From contig CM069768.1 of assembly GCA_036169595.1 (NCBI GenBank), positions 1,700,001 through 1,764,000 on the forward strand: a DNA stretch of 64,000 bases, given 5' to 3'. This DNA is from Dictyostelium firmibasis (taxonomy: Eukaryota; Evosea; Eumycetozoa; Dictyosteliales; Dictyosteliaceae). Positions within the stretch are counted from its first letter, which is position 1; every line of letters begins with the position of its first letter. Both the position numbers and the translations under genes were made by a program. The notes under the pieces were generated by a model. The model was not told the origin of the DNA. It did not search any database and saw only the letters and a list, made by a program, of their open reading frames with translations. Shown one piece after another: positions 53,528-64,000 of the stretch.

Positions 53528-54512
53528 TTTTTGGGTATGTGTGGAACTAACTTTTGTTTATGAAAATAAAAAAAAAATAAAAAAAAAAAAATAAAAAAAT
53601 GAAAATAAAAAAAATAAAATTAAAAATAAAATTAAAAAAAAAAAATTGAAAAAAAAAAAAAATAATGTGTCATTCCAAAAAAAAAGTCAAACCGACTCAA
53701 AGTTTATTTTTAAACTAACAAAACAAAAAAAAATTTAATTAAAATAAACAAAAAAAATAAAATAAAATAAATAAAAACACATTTTTATTTTTTTTTTATT
53801 TTTTTATTTTTTTATTTTTTATAACTCTTTTGGTTAAAAAAAAAAAAAAAAAAAAAAATTAATAATACTATTCATATTTGTGAGTTATTCATCAAAGAAA
53901 ATTAAATATTTGGATAGTATTATCTTACTATATTGGGATGTAGTATTTATTAAAGAATTTTTAGTGTTACTATAAATATTTAGGATCCTATTAAAATATA
54001 AAATTTTTTTTTTTTTTTTTTTTTGGTTTTGGTTTCATTAATATTAAATGAAAAATAAATGACAAAATCACTTTTTAGGATAAAACAAAAATGGTATGGA
54101 GGGACATGAAAGTAGTATAAAATATTATTTAACAGAAGAGACACCAATCCATTTTATATTTTCACTTTTTTTGGGTAAAAGGACCCACGGCATTATCCGA
54201 ATAACACACATTAATTTTTTTATTTTTTTTTTTTTTTGAAAAAAAATTATATTAAAAATTTATAGTTATTCCATGAAAGCTTAAAAATTCAACAAATTAG
54301 TTCTTTGGCCAGCAATTTGTTTTAAATATTGTGATAATTGAATTTTTATTATTTTTTTTTTTAAAAAAAATTTCTTTTCTTTTTTTTTTTTTATTTTTTA
54401 TTTTTTTATTTTTTTTTTAATTTTTTTTTATTTTTTTAAATTAAAAACCACCACCACAACCAAAAAATATAACAATATTAAAGTGTTCTCATACACTTAA
54501 AAAATATATAAA
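53528..54512. other. Divergent intergenic/promoter region
   Basis: 985 bases. The outer parts are A/T runs. A more mixed stretch at about 53870-54220 includes GGTATGGAGGGACATGAAAG (54093-54112) and AAAAGGACCCACGGCATTAT (54176-54195). No cloverleaf, snoRNA box pair or open frame was found, so it may hold promoter elements for RAMP4 and the SNARE. Confidence 0.45.
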
Positions 54513-55101
54513 ATGAATAATAATAATAATAATAATAGTTTCAATAATAATTTTAATAATAAAATTGGTTCCACACAACCATATTTGTCAGATAATGCGA
54601 GGTATGGTTAAAAAAAAAAAAAAAAAAAGACAAAAAACGAATAACTAGTTTTCATATAGATATTAAAATATTTTTACTTTTTACTCTTTTTCTTTCAACT
54701 AAAAAAATAATAGAAACGCACTTTTTGAAGGTAAAGATAGTAATAGGAGATTTGGTGGTGGTGGTAATAATAATAACAACCATGATACACTTTCAAACCA
54801 AGATATATTCGAAAAACAAAGAAGAGATATGGAAGAGCAAGATAAAATGTTGGACTCATTATCAGGTAGTATAACTAGAGTTAAGGATATAGCGATTACA
54901 ATTGATAAAACTGCACAACAACAAACTGAAATGTTAGATGAATTAGATGTTCACGTCGACTCAACATCTGCGAGAATGAGAAATACAACTAAAAATTTAA
55001 TAACATTAACCAAACAATCTAAAACAACTGGTTATTGGTCTGTCATTTGTTTTTTACTTTTGGTTTTGTTAGTTGTCATAATTCTAGCATCTGTATTATA
55101 A
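54513..55101 (+). CDS. Qc-SNARE (syntaxin-8/syntaxin-6 like)
   Basis: Two exons, 54513-54601 and 54714-55101, give 158 residues. The N-terminus is Asn/Gly-rich. A single SNARE helix runs about 75-135 (EKQRRDMEEQDKMLDSLSGS, ITRVKDIAITIDKTAQQQTE, MLDELDVHVDSTSARM), with a central Gln in the QQQTEMLDELD layer and heptad spacing, then a C-terminal membrane anchor (YWSVICFLLLVLLVVIILAS). One SNARE motif near the tail with no Habc domain fits a Qc-SNARE such as Stx8, Stx6/10 or Bet1-like, acting in endosome/Golgi membrane fusion. The exact subtype was not settled. Donor GTATGG, acceptor TAATAG, phase 2. Confidence 0.87.
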
Positions 55102-55412
55102 ATCAAACAAAAAAAAAAAAAAAAAAAAAAATAAAAATTTTAAATAGTATCAAAACAACACCAACAAAACAGTACAACACAATAATATTTCACAACAAAA
55201 ACAATAACTCAGCAATTTAGTTATATATATTGGAGAAAAGGAAAAATATTTCTCTAATTTTTTTTTTTTGCTCTTTTTTACTTTTTTTTTTTAAACCACA
55301 TCAAAAAAAAAAAAAAAAGAAATCTAACAAAAGTAAATTTAAATCTAAATAAAGTAATTCTTCACGTTTAAATTAATATTGATTATCCTCTTTTCTTTGA
55401 ACCATTCATTTT

Positions 55413-55443
<31 letters not shown>

Positions 55444-55563
55444 AAATTTTTGTTTTTTTTATTATTATTTGTATATTTTTTTTTTTTTTTTTCATCTGTT
55501 ATTACTTTTTATCACTTTTTTAAAAATATACACCTATATTATATAATTGAAGTATAAATTAAT
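55102..55563. other. Convergent intergenic region
   Basis: 462 bases between two 3' ends: A/T runs, an ATTAAA/AATAAA-like poly(A) signal area for the SNARE (near 55350) and nothing else recognised. Confidence 0.5.
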
Positions 55564-55907
55564 TTAGTGGTGACCGTGACCATGGGAGTGGGAACCTGGG
55601 TTTCTAATAGCTTGAACTTTTTTCCAATAGTATGAGTTGGCTTTGTTTTCCTCTGTTATTATTTATTTGGTTATTTATTGATATATTAATATAATAAGTG
55701 TTCATTAAAAAAAAAAGTTAATATAACTGCATTACGTAGAATTTTTATCGTTTTTTTTTTTTTTTGTTTTTTTTAATATTAATATTTACCAGAAATGCCC
55801 ATATGAACTTTAGCGATGATGAGGGCCCAAGCACCTCCACCAACTAAAAATGGCCAGTAGATTTTACCTTGTTGAGCAAGAAATTGGGAGAATGGTTGAA
55901 CTTTCAT
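55564..55907 (-). CDS. Probable mitochondrial ATP synthase subunit i/j (Atp18 / 6.8PL type)
   Basis: Two exons on the minus strand, 55907-55790 and 55652-55564, give 68 residues. It starts MKVQPFSQFLAQQGKIYWPF, followed by one membrane segment (LVGGGAWALIIAKVHMGIS) and a His-rich end GSHSHGHGHH. The KIYWPF-LVGGGA block matches KVYWPFFVAGAA of yeast Atp18 (subunit i/j), and the mammalian 6.8PL counterpart also ends in GHH. Such subunits sit in the F1Fo dimer interface in the inner membrane. The assignment depends on a short motif and fits size and topology. Splice phase 1, GTAAAT donor, AACAG acceptor. C-rich codons (GCC, CTC, ATC) suggest high expression, as expected. Confidence 0.62.
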
Positions 55908-57354
55908 TGTTAATTTATATGTTATGAATTGTGTGGAAAAAAAAAAAATGATTGTTTTTGAAATTTTTTAAAAAAATTAAAAAAAAAATAAAAAAAAAAA
56001 TTAAAAAAAAGAAAATTTTTTTTTTTTATTTTTTCATATTCGAAATTCTCCTTTTTCATTTTTCTCAAACAAATATCAATTTAAATAAAATGAGACAATA
56101 ATAATCTTTAAAAAAAAACTAAACAAAACAAAACTAAACAAAACAAAAAAAAAAAAAATGGAGGAACCCTCTTTGAATTGTGTTTTAATTTTTTTTCTGA
56201 AATAAAAAAATAATAAAAATAAAAATAATAAAAAAAAGAAAGAAATTAAAAATTAAAGTTTGAAGATCACACAAGATTTCCGTACTAGTTTTAATGTAAA
56301 TTCTTAAAAAAAAAAGATATTCATACCAATTTTACGACTTTATATCTTTTTTTTATTATTTTTTTTTTTTATTTTATTCAATTATTTTAATTATTATTTA
56401 TTTTGACCTCATATGCTTAATTCACAAGAAATTTAATGTGTTGAATTTTAGATATACCACCAATTACAATAAATTTTAATAGTTTCCTTTAGAAGATAGT
56501 TTGTGTTTGTGTGTGTGGGATGTGTGGTATTTATTTTTTTTCTTTACTATTGTTAAAACTTTTTTTTTTTTAAATTTAGTTCATTTCAATTTCATTAAAA
56601 AAGGTTGCTAAAAAAAAAAAAACCAACCACACCACTAAGATTAAGAAAAAAAAATTTATAAATTTTTTTTTTTAAAAAAAAAAAAGAATAACAATAACTT
56701 TTTGTTTTTGTTTTTTTTATTTTTTTATTTTATTTTTTTATTATTTCATATTATATTTTTAATTTATAATTATACACAATATAGCCCCAAAAAAAAAAAT
56801 AAATAAAAAAATGTAAGTTTAACTTTTTTTATCTGTTTTTTTTTTTTTTAAAATAATATTTTATTTGGTTGTTTTTATGTGTAAATGATCAAATATAGAC
56901 ACAAATTAAATAAATTCGTTGGTATGAAATAAGGTTTCAAATATTTTAAAATAATAACTTTTATTTTTTTTTACCATAAATATTTAAATATTTTCAAAAA
57001 CACAATTGTGTGGTTTTTAATTATTATTTTTTTTGTTTTTTTTTATTTTTTTTTTATTTTTTTAATTTTATTTTTTTTTTAAAATTTATTTTTTAAAATA
57101 AAAAATTCACAATTGTGTGTTATAAGTAAATAAATAGTAAATAAATAAATAAATAATAATTTAAAGGTAAATTGACTCTTTAAACCTTGTTACAGTAAAA
57201 AGAATATGTTGGTTTTTTTAATTTTTTTTTTTTCTTTTTTTTTTTTTTCTTTTTTTTTATAAAAAATAAAAGTTATTTATAAATATATTTATATTTTTCC
57301 ACACTTTAATAATTACCAACCACACGCACACAACTACTAAGGTTATCACAACCT

Positions 57355-57393
<39 letters not shown>

Positions 57394-57585
57394 CTACACA
57401 CTTAATATATATCATTTTATTAATAAAATAATTTTCTTTTAAAATATTAGATTTTTTTTTTTTTTTTTTTTTATTATCCTCTCCGTTTCATATATTTTAA
57501 ATAAAGTTTTTTAGAATTTAATTATTCATTTGATTTATTTTTCTTAAAGAAATAATAAATTTTTAGATATAACAAAAAGTAAAAA
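55908..57585. other. Divergent intergenic/promoter region with repeated palindrome
   Basis: 1.68 kb. The palindrome CACAATTGTG occurs twice, at 57001-57010 and 57108-57117, each followed by TG. GTGTTTGTGTGTGTGGGATG lies at about 56503-56522. A GTAAGT donor-like site at 56815-56820 just after ATA/AAA-rich leader sequence (TATAGCCCC) could mark a 5' UTR intron of the hydroxylase gene. No RNA gene was recognised. Confidence 0.5.
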
Positions 57586-58322
57586 ATGATGATGACATTA
57601 ACTGATCAAGAGACAGAGGTTATTAAAGAAACATGCAAAGTCGATAAACCAGTTAAATTAATAGAATTATCACAAGAACCAAGAATATATAGAATTCCAG
57701 GATTTTTAACGGATGAAGAATGTGAATTCTTAATAGATACATCAAAGAATAAACTTAGACCATGCAATGAAATCTCATCTGGTGTACATAGAAGTGGTTG
57801 GGGTTTATTTATGAAAGAGGGCGAGGAAGATCATCAAATCACTAAAAATGTATTCAATAAAATGAAATCTTTTGTAAATATTTCAGAAAGTTGTGAAGTT
57901 ATGCAAGTTATTAGGTAAGGGGAAAAAAAAAAAACTTTCAGGTCCTCCCAAAAAAAAAAAAATCTAATTTAATTTTTTTATATAGATACAACCAAGGTGA
58001 GGAAACATCATCACATTATGATTATTTTAATCCATTAACAACAAATGGATCTATGAAAATTGGATTATATGGGCAACGTGTTTGTACAATTTTAATGTAT
58101 TTGTGTGATGTTGAAGAGGGTGGTGAAACATCATTCCCCGAGGTTGGAGTAAAGGTTAAACCAATTAAAGGTGATGCTGTTTTATTTTATAATTGCAAAC
58201 CAAATGGTGAAGTTGACCCACTTTCACTTCACCAAGGTGATCCTGTACTTAAAGGTACAAAATGGGTTGCTATCAAATTAATTAATCAAAAAAATAAAGA
58301 AACTGGAGCACCAACTCAATAA
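57586..58322 (+). CDS. Prolyl 4-hydroxylase-type 2-oxoglutarate/Fe(II) dioxygenase
   Basis: Two exons, 57586-57914 and 57986-58322, give 221 residues. The P4H alpha-subunit-like fold is complete: YRIPGFLTDEECEFLID near the start, SGWGLFM, RYNQGEETSSHYDYF with the HxD pair (His120, Asp122), VCTILMYLCDVEEGGETSFP, GDAVLFYN, and the distal iron histidine in SLHQGDPVLKGTKWVAI (His192) with the 2-oxoglutarate-binding lysine (GTKW). It should hydroxylate proline using O2 and 2-oxoglutarate. No signal peptide is seen, so a cytoplasmic or nuclear target is inferred; Dictyostelium has a known cytoplasmic Skp1 prolyl hydroxylase (PhyA), but identity with it was not established. Three consecutive ATG codons open the frame. 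Confidence 0.88.
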
Positions 58323-58477
58323 ATTTTTTAAAAAGGAAATAAAAACATCATAATAATTATTCATTTTTTTTTTCTTTAAAATTAGTAGCATCATTTAATA
58401 TAAAAAAAAGAGTAGTAATAAAAAATTTTAAATAATTCTTTAAACATTATATAATCTTTTATTTTTATTTTTTAAAT

Positions 58478-60911
58478 TTATTTTGTAGTTGGAGTTAAAA
58501 CATTATTATCTGATAGTTTAAATGGTGTTGTTAAAATTTTTTGATTGTTTTTAGATTTAAGAGGAATGTTTAGGGTTTGTGATAACATGAAAGAGAGATC
58601 GGGAATTTTAGACATAACTTCATTGAAGGGACCATTTGAAACTGGTCTATGATCCATTCCTAATAATGTTGATGGGTCAGTACTTCCAAGATTGATGGCT
58701 TTACTTGGTGGTGTTGGTATATTATCAATTGATTCAAATGGTGATGTTGTTGTGGTTGTGTTTGTTGTATTTGTTGCAGTAGTTGTGGCTGTATTTGTTG
58801 AAGTTGTAGTTGTAGGGGTAAGTGTTGTAGGTGCCACATTTGGAATTGAAATGTTAACAGCAGAGGCTGAGGAAGGTGATAAAGGAATGTTTGATGGGTT
58901 CAAAGAAACCGTTGTAATTGAACCACCAGAACCTGTTAATGTTGTTGATGTTATGGTTGGCGAAATACCAGTTGTTGGCGCTATCACTTGAGGTTTTAAT
59001 GCATGTTGAACCTTTTCATGTTCTAATTGTTTAATCTGAGTTTATAAATGTTATGTATCAATAATGGTTTTTTTTTTCAATAATTTTTTTATTATTTATT
59101 TTACTTACTAATATTTTAATTTCATTTGATAAATGGAAAGATTCACTAAATTGTTTTTCAATTAAAGTGTGTTTTAAAATTAAAGGCTCAGGAGTTACTA
59201 CGAAAGAGGATTGGATGGGTCTGCTATAAATTGATTTTTCAATTGAAGATTGTTGAAGTAAATCTTTAAGGTTTACTATTTTATTTGGTTTTTCATTTGG
59301 TGAATCTTTTGCAGTAGTTGTGGTTGAATCTAATGAGGTGGTACTAAAACATTTTTGTACATCAATTAATTGATCAATATTTAATTTAATTTGATTAATG
59401 TTTGCTTTTTGTTGGGATAATGCTATAGAGTTTGAAGATGGTTGTTTTGGTTTTGGAGGAGGTTTTTGTGATGTTCCAGAGGTTGAAGATGGTGGCGGGG
59501 CTAAATTTGGAGATGATCCAAAATTATCAAAATCGTCAGTTGATTCTTCATCAAAGTCACCAAATCCATCATCTTTAATTGGTTGTTGAACTGTAGTTGG
59601 TTGTTGAACTACGGGTGGTTGTTGAATTACAGGTGGTTGTTGAATTACAGGTTGTTGTTGTTTTTGTGGTGGTTCATTAAAATCACCAAAATCACCAAAA
59701 TCATCATTGTCATTATCTCCATCATTAAAATCGCCAAAATCACCAAAGTCTTCATTGTTATTATTTCCAGTTGTGGTGGTTTCTTTGAAATCGCTAAATT
59801 CATCAAATTCATCGTTGTTAACAGTTTGTGGTTGTGGTATAGATTTTGCTATTTGTTCTTCATTATTACTATTATTATTATTTACATTTTTATTAAAAAA
59901 TTGATTATTATTATCATCGAAATTAATTGCAGAAGTTTCTGGTTCATCACCGAAACTAAAATTATTATTATTTTCATTGGATTTGAAATCATCAAAACTA
60001 TCATTAAAATCATCTTTTTTTGTTTGTGATTCTTGATTGGCTGTTAATGGTGGTGGTTGATCAAAACTTCCAAATTCATCATCTTCATCTTGATTGTTAT
60101 TTGTATTTGGTTGTGAGAAATTACTAAAATCATCTTCTAAATTATTGTTATTACTATTACTATTACTTCCACTATTAATTATATTATCATTTGATGATTT
60201 TGAAAATGAATTAAAATCATCATTGCTATTATTATTATCATCATTATTAATGGTTGAGGAGAAATCAAATTCTTGATTTTCTTCATTATTTTCAATTTCT
60301 ATAGTTGGTTTTATAGGTTCATTAAAGTTGTTAAACCCTTCTTCATCTTTATTTTCGTTGGTAGATACAATTGGTTTTTCAAAACTATTAAACTCATCGA
60401 ATGATTCATTATTTTTATCAGTAAGTGTTTGTGGTGGTTGTTGTTGTAACGCAAAGCCAAATTCGTTTTCATTAGTCTCTGATTTTTTAGTAAAAGTTGG
60501 TTCATCGAAATTACCAAAACCTTGGTCTTCCTTTTCTATTGCTGGTATTGAAAAATTATCAATTTCATCTTGATTTGATTCTGGTTCATTGTCTTTTTCG
60601 TTTTCGTTATTTTCTGGTGTTTTAGATTCTTTATCATTTATGGTGGTGGTTTCTATATTTGAAGAGGTGAGATCAAAAGTGTTATCGTTGTTACTACTAT
60701 TTGTTGTTTCCTTCTTTTCAGACGATGGCTTTGTTTCAATAAAATTACGAAAATCATCATTATCATTGACTACATTTGTTGGTGTTGAAAAGTTTTCAAA
60801 TTCATTACTGATACTATTGTTACTATTGCTATTTTCATTTGTATTGTTTGTCGATGTTTGTGATGAAGTGAAATTGAATTCATTAGTTGGTTTTTCAAAA
60901 CTTTGGAAATC

Positions 60912-60992
<81 letters not shown>

Positions 60993-62611
60993 GGTGTTAT
61001 TGTTTGGCGCAGAGAAATCAAAGTCACTAAAAGTATTGGTTGTTGTTGTTGCTGAGAATGAACCAAAATCATCACTTTCATTGTTTACAGTATTTACAGT
61101 GGAAGAAAAACTAAAATCGCTATCTTTTTCTGTCACCTCTGGTGTTTTTTCTGTTACCGGTTCGGCAAAACTGTTAAATTCATCATCTTTTTCATTCTTG
61201 TTTGTAGTTACTGGTGCTGAAAAACTTTCAAACTCACCATTTTCTTTATTATTATTATCAGTATTACTTATTGATGTTGTTGGTAAAGTAAAGCTTTCAA
61301 ATTCATCTTTGTCATTATTATCACTGTTATTATCTATAGAGGTTATTGTTGTTGGTGGTTCAGTAAAAGTATTGAATTCATTGTTATCATTTTTATTTGT
61401 AGAGGTTGTGGTTGTTGGTACAGTAAAACTTTCAAATTCATCTTTTTCATCTTTATTATTATTATTATTATTATTATTATCTATAGATGTTGGCGTAGTG
61501 AAGCTTTCAAATTCATCTTTGTCAGTTGTTTTTTGAGATGAAATAAAATCAAAACTATTATTACTGGCTGTATTTGAGGTGAAACCAAAATCTACATTAT
61601 TGCTATTATTGTTATTTTTATTATTATTATTATAGTTTTCTTTAGAGTCTAAAGGTTGATTAAAGTCTGTGAATTCATGTTTATTATCATATGTTGGAGC
61701 TGAAAAGTTATCAAACTCATCATCCGTGCCATCTTCTTTGGTATCTTTATTATTGGTGTTGTCGATAGTTTGATTATTGGGAGAAATGCTAAAATTAAAA
61801 CTATTTCCAATTTCTTTTACAGTTTCTGGTGCTTTAGTTGGTTCGTTGTAGTTATCAAAACATTGGTTATTATTCCTATTATTACTATTATTTTTATTAT
61901 TATTATTGTTTGCTGTAGAGAAATTGTCAACCTCATCATCATTGTTCTCTTGTTGTGGTGATTCTAATGGTTTAGAGTTCGATGTAAAACCAAAACTATT
62001 ATTATCTTTTTCAACAGTGGTTGTTGTTTCTTCTGCTGATGTGTTTGTATCTTTTTCTACATTTGAATCTGTGAAACTATTGGTGGCATTTTGTGAAGAT
62101 GAAGTTGTAAATTGAGAAAAATCACCAAAGCCATCATCATTGTTATTGTTTTCATTTGATTGTTGAGGATCAGAAAAATTTGAAAAATCATCGCAATTAT
62201 TAATAGTTGGTAGTGGTGGTGGTTGTGGAGCTGAGAAATCATCAAATGAGTCATCTTTATTATCATTGTTTATATTTGGGTTTGAAAAACTTGCAATCGG
62301 TTCTTTATTTTCAATATTAAAAGATTCGGATTCATTCAATGGGGGAGGTGTAGAAAAATCACCAAATCCACCATCTTTATCCTCACTTTGTTTTGTTTGT
62401 TGTGGTTGATTTGATGATTCGAAACTGTTTGAGCCAAAATCACCAAAATCTAAAAAACTATTTGTATTTCTACTGTTATTATTATTGATATCGTTCCCTT
62501 TTCTTTGTGGTGGCGGCGAGCTAAATGGATCAAAGTCATCAAATAATAAATTATTGTTATCTTTATTATTATTATTATTATTATTACTATTATTATTATT
62601 ATTATTATTAC

Positions 62612-62698
<87 letters not shown>

Positions 62699-62774
62699 CT
62701 TTTTTATTATCTGTAGTTGATTTTGTACTTAAATCACCAAAGTTAAAATCAAAATCGTTTGGTGGTGTGCTCAT
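58478..62774 (-). CDS. Aftiphilin-like clathrin-adaptor-binding protein, rich in F-G-D-F/DEFxSF motifs
   Basis: Two exons on the minus strand, 62774-59109 and 59035-58478, give 1407 residues. It starts MSTPPNDFDFNFGDLST, then a very long disordered region with dozens of short acidic-aromatic motifs: FGDF, DDFGDFGDF, DEFESFT, DDFSNFS, DEFNSFA. These fit the gamma-ear/GAE-binding pattern (aromatic-G-[PDE]-aromatic) and WxxF-like adaptor motifs. The C-terminal part is ordered: INQIKLNIDQLIDVQKCF, LKDLLQQSSIEKSIYS, KQFSESFHLSNEIKIL, IKQLEHEK and finally SKIPDLSFMLSQTLNIP, which resembles the clathrin-binding domain end (LPDLSFML) of animal aftiphilin. A role in AP-1/clathrin traffic at the trans-Golgi or endosomes, or in contractile-vacuole traffic, is inferred. 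Poly-N tracts at about 25-55 and 595-620. Splice GTAAGT / CTCAG in phase 0. Confidence 0.7.
62557..62697. repeat. (AAT)n repeat, coding poly-Asn
   Basis: About 140 bp with two ACT interruptions on the plus strand, encoding roughly 45 residues of Asn (with rare Ser) near the N-terminus of the aftiphilin-like protein. A shorter tract is at 60915-60991. Confidence 0.93.
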
Positions 62775-62936
62775 TATATATTTAATATACAGTGAATGAG
62801 TATTTAATTTTTAAAAAAAATATTAAAAAAAAAGAAATCAATTAAAAAAAAAAAAAAAAAAAAATTTAAAAAAATGAAAATTTAAAAAAAATTCAAAAAT
62901 TTTTTTTATTATTTTGTTTATTTGTCTCACTTATTA

Positions 62937-62982
<46 letters not shown>

Positions 62983-63382
62983 AAACTTAAAGAAAACTTT
63001 TACACCTCGAATTGACCATTTTTAAATTCAAATTATTGAGAGAAAAAAAAAAAAAATTTTAATATCTCAAAATGGAATATTAAATAAAACATGCCCATAG
63101 TTGTGTTATGAGTTTTTTTATTAATTATTTTTAATGATTACTTTTTTTTATTTTATTTTTTCTTAAATTCATTTTTATTTTTTTAATTTCTAAAAAACTA
63201 TTTAAAAGATTTAGTTTTTTACCATAAATAGAAAATTTTTTTTATTTGTTTTTATTTTTTATTTTTTAAATTTATTTTTTTTAATTTTATTTTTTTTTTC
63301 AAAAACTATTTAAAGAATATTTTCTTCTTCATTATTAAGAGTTTCAATATTAAAATTAATAATGTTAATATAATAAATAAAA
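62775..63382. other. Divergent intergenic/promoter region
   Basis: 608 bases, with an A run of about 42 at 62939-62980 and T-rich stretches. A varied island at about 62990-63115 holds ATATCTCAAAATGG. Nothing else recognised. Confidence 0.5.
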
Positions 63383-63830
63383 ATGGAATCAAATAAGAGT
63401 GATATTAAAATGGCTACAAATATTGAGCCATTAAAACAACAAGAATTAAATGAAAATTTAAAGAAAACTACAATTAGTAAAACTGGTAAAAACACAAAAT
63501 TAAAAAATGAAAAGAAATTAGGTAAAAAATATAAAGGATTAAAATGGAAAAAAACAATTAAAAAAATTGTAAAAGAATACCCAGATGGTTCAATTCCAGT
63601 TGAAGATTTAAGAAAAATGGTTATCTCTAAGCAATTATTTAGAATTGAAAAAGATTTAAATACTATTTTTAATGAAAAGGTAAGTAATTTAAAAATATAA
63701 TGAAAATGAAAATTTAATTTTAAAATATTAATAAAAACTAAAAAAAAAAAAATAGATTCAAAAACCAACAAAAATTTATGCTCTAGTAGGTCATGAAGTT
63801 AAAAGAATACAAGTTTTCCCACAAAAGTAA
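63383..63830 (+). CDS. LYAR C-terminal-domain-like small basic protein
   Basis: Two exons, 63383-63679 and 63756-63830, give 123 residues, very Lys-rich. After a basic N-terminus (KKTTISKTGKNTKLKNEKKL) there is a compact domain, GLKWKKTIKKIVKEYPDGSI-PVEDLRKMVISKQLF... and, from exon 2, a short tail KIYALVGHEVKRIQVFP. The KWKKTIKKIVKE-DL..L.K.V pattern resembles the C-terminal winged-helix-like part of LYAR, a nucleolar growth regulator involved in rRNA processing, but the LYAR N-terminal zinc fingers are absent. A nucleolar RNA-related role is inferred. The splice GTAAGT/AATAG is phase 0 and the stop follows FPQK. Confidence 0.72.
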
Positions 63831-64000
63831 GGGAATAAAGTTTTAATCCTATTTTTAAAAAATCAAATCGAACTTGGAATTTAAATAAAAACAATTGGTT
63901 TTTTTTTGTTAAAAAACCAATTTTAAAATGTATTATTTTTGGAAAATTCTAAATTTTATTTTTTTTCTATGGATTATCCACAACTAGGATACCTATGTGT

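Noticed and set aside
60589-61536. 315-residue Ser/Leu-rich frame on the plus strand
   Set aside because: Antisense shadow of the aftiphilin-like gene, whose motif repeats give long open frames in the opposite strand.

Overview
The window is nuclear DNA of a dictyostelid social amoeba, almost certainly Dictyostelium discoideum or a close relative. Intergenic DNA is close to pure A+T with long poly(A)/poly(T) runs. Genes are small-intron GT-AG genes, and coding regions are packed with in-frame (AAT)n asparagine and (CAA)n glutamine tracts. Dictyostelid-specific families (FNIP repeats) and the pattern of AT-only intergenic DNA agree. Gene models were spliced by hand; all junctions keep frame and use GT..AG.

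Layout. 1-15 kb: 5' end of the U5 snRNP protein Dim1/TXNL4A (-), a two-RRM RS/Asn-rich protein (+), an FNIP-repeat protein (+), a secreted L-amino-acid-oxidase-like flavoenzyme (+), an SRPBCC+sterol-methyltransferase-like fusion (-), a PTB-family hnRNP (+) and a secreted GPI-anchor-like protein (-). 15-33 kb: a ZNF706-like small zinc-finger protein (-), a TMCO4/DUF726 hydrolase (-) and a 2934-residue USP9X/24/34-type deubiquitinase (+). 33-37 kb: a divergent LipB-like octanoyltransferase homologue (+), then a 3.3-kb gene-free zone with a tRNA-Glu(UUC), orphan TFIIIC B-boxes, duplicated A-tailed repeat units and a perfect 40-bp inverted repeat. 37-50.7 kb: a GRAM-GRAM-TBC-EF-hand RabGAP (+), an unrecognised Asn-rich protein (+) and an eight-exon CCCH / RNase II-like / SF1-helicase fusion (-). 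51-64 kb: a mitochondrial K+/H+-exchange-related protein (+), a small probable mitochondrial protein (-), RAMP4/SERP1 (-), a Qc-SNARE (+), a probable ATP synthase subunit i/j (-), a prolyl 4-hydroxylase (+), an aftiphilin-like clathrin-adaptor-binding protein (-) and a LYAR-C-terminus-like protein (+).

The genes are ordinary eukaryotic single units, mostly divergent or convergent pairs; there is no operon or obvious pathway cluster. Themes that recur are RNA biology (Dim1, SR-like, PTB, CCCH-RNB-helicase, LYAR-like), membrane traffic (RabGAP, SNARE, aftiphilin-like, RAMP4) and mitochondria (KHE1-like, ATP synthase i/j, LipB-like).

The most unusual items are the HELZ2-like CCCH-RNB-helicase protein, in which the RNB aspartate cluster and several helicase motifs look degraded; the LipB homologue lacking the catalytic lysine and RGG motif; the tRNA-Glu locus with flanking A-tailed repeats starting about 45 bp upstream of the tRNA; and the 40-bp perfect hairpin nearby. 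Identifications rest on reading motifs by eye; no database search was possible.
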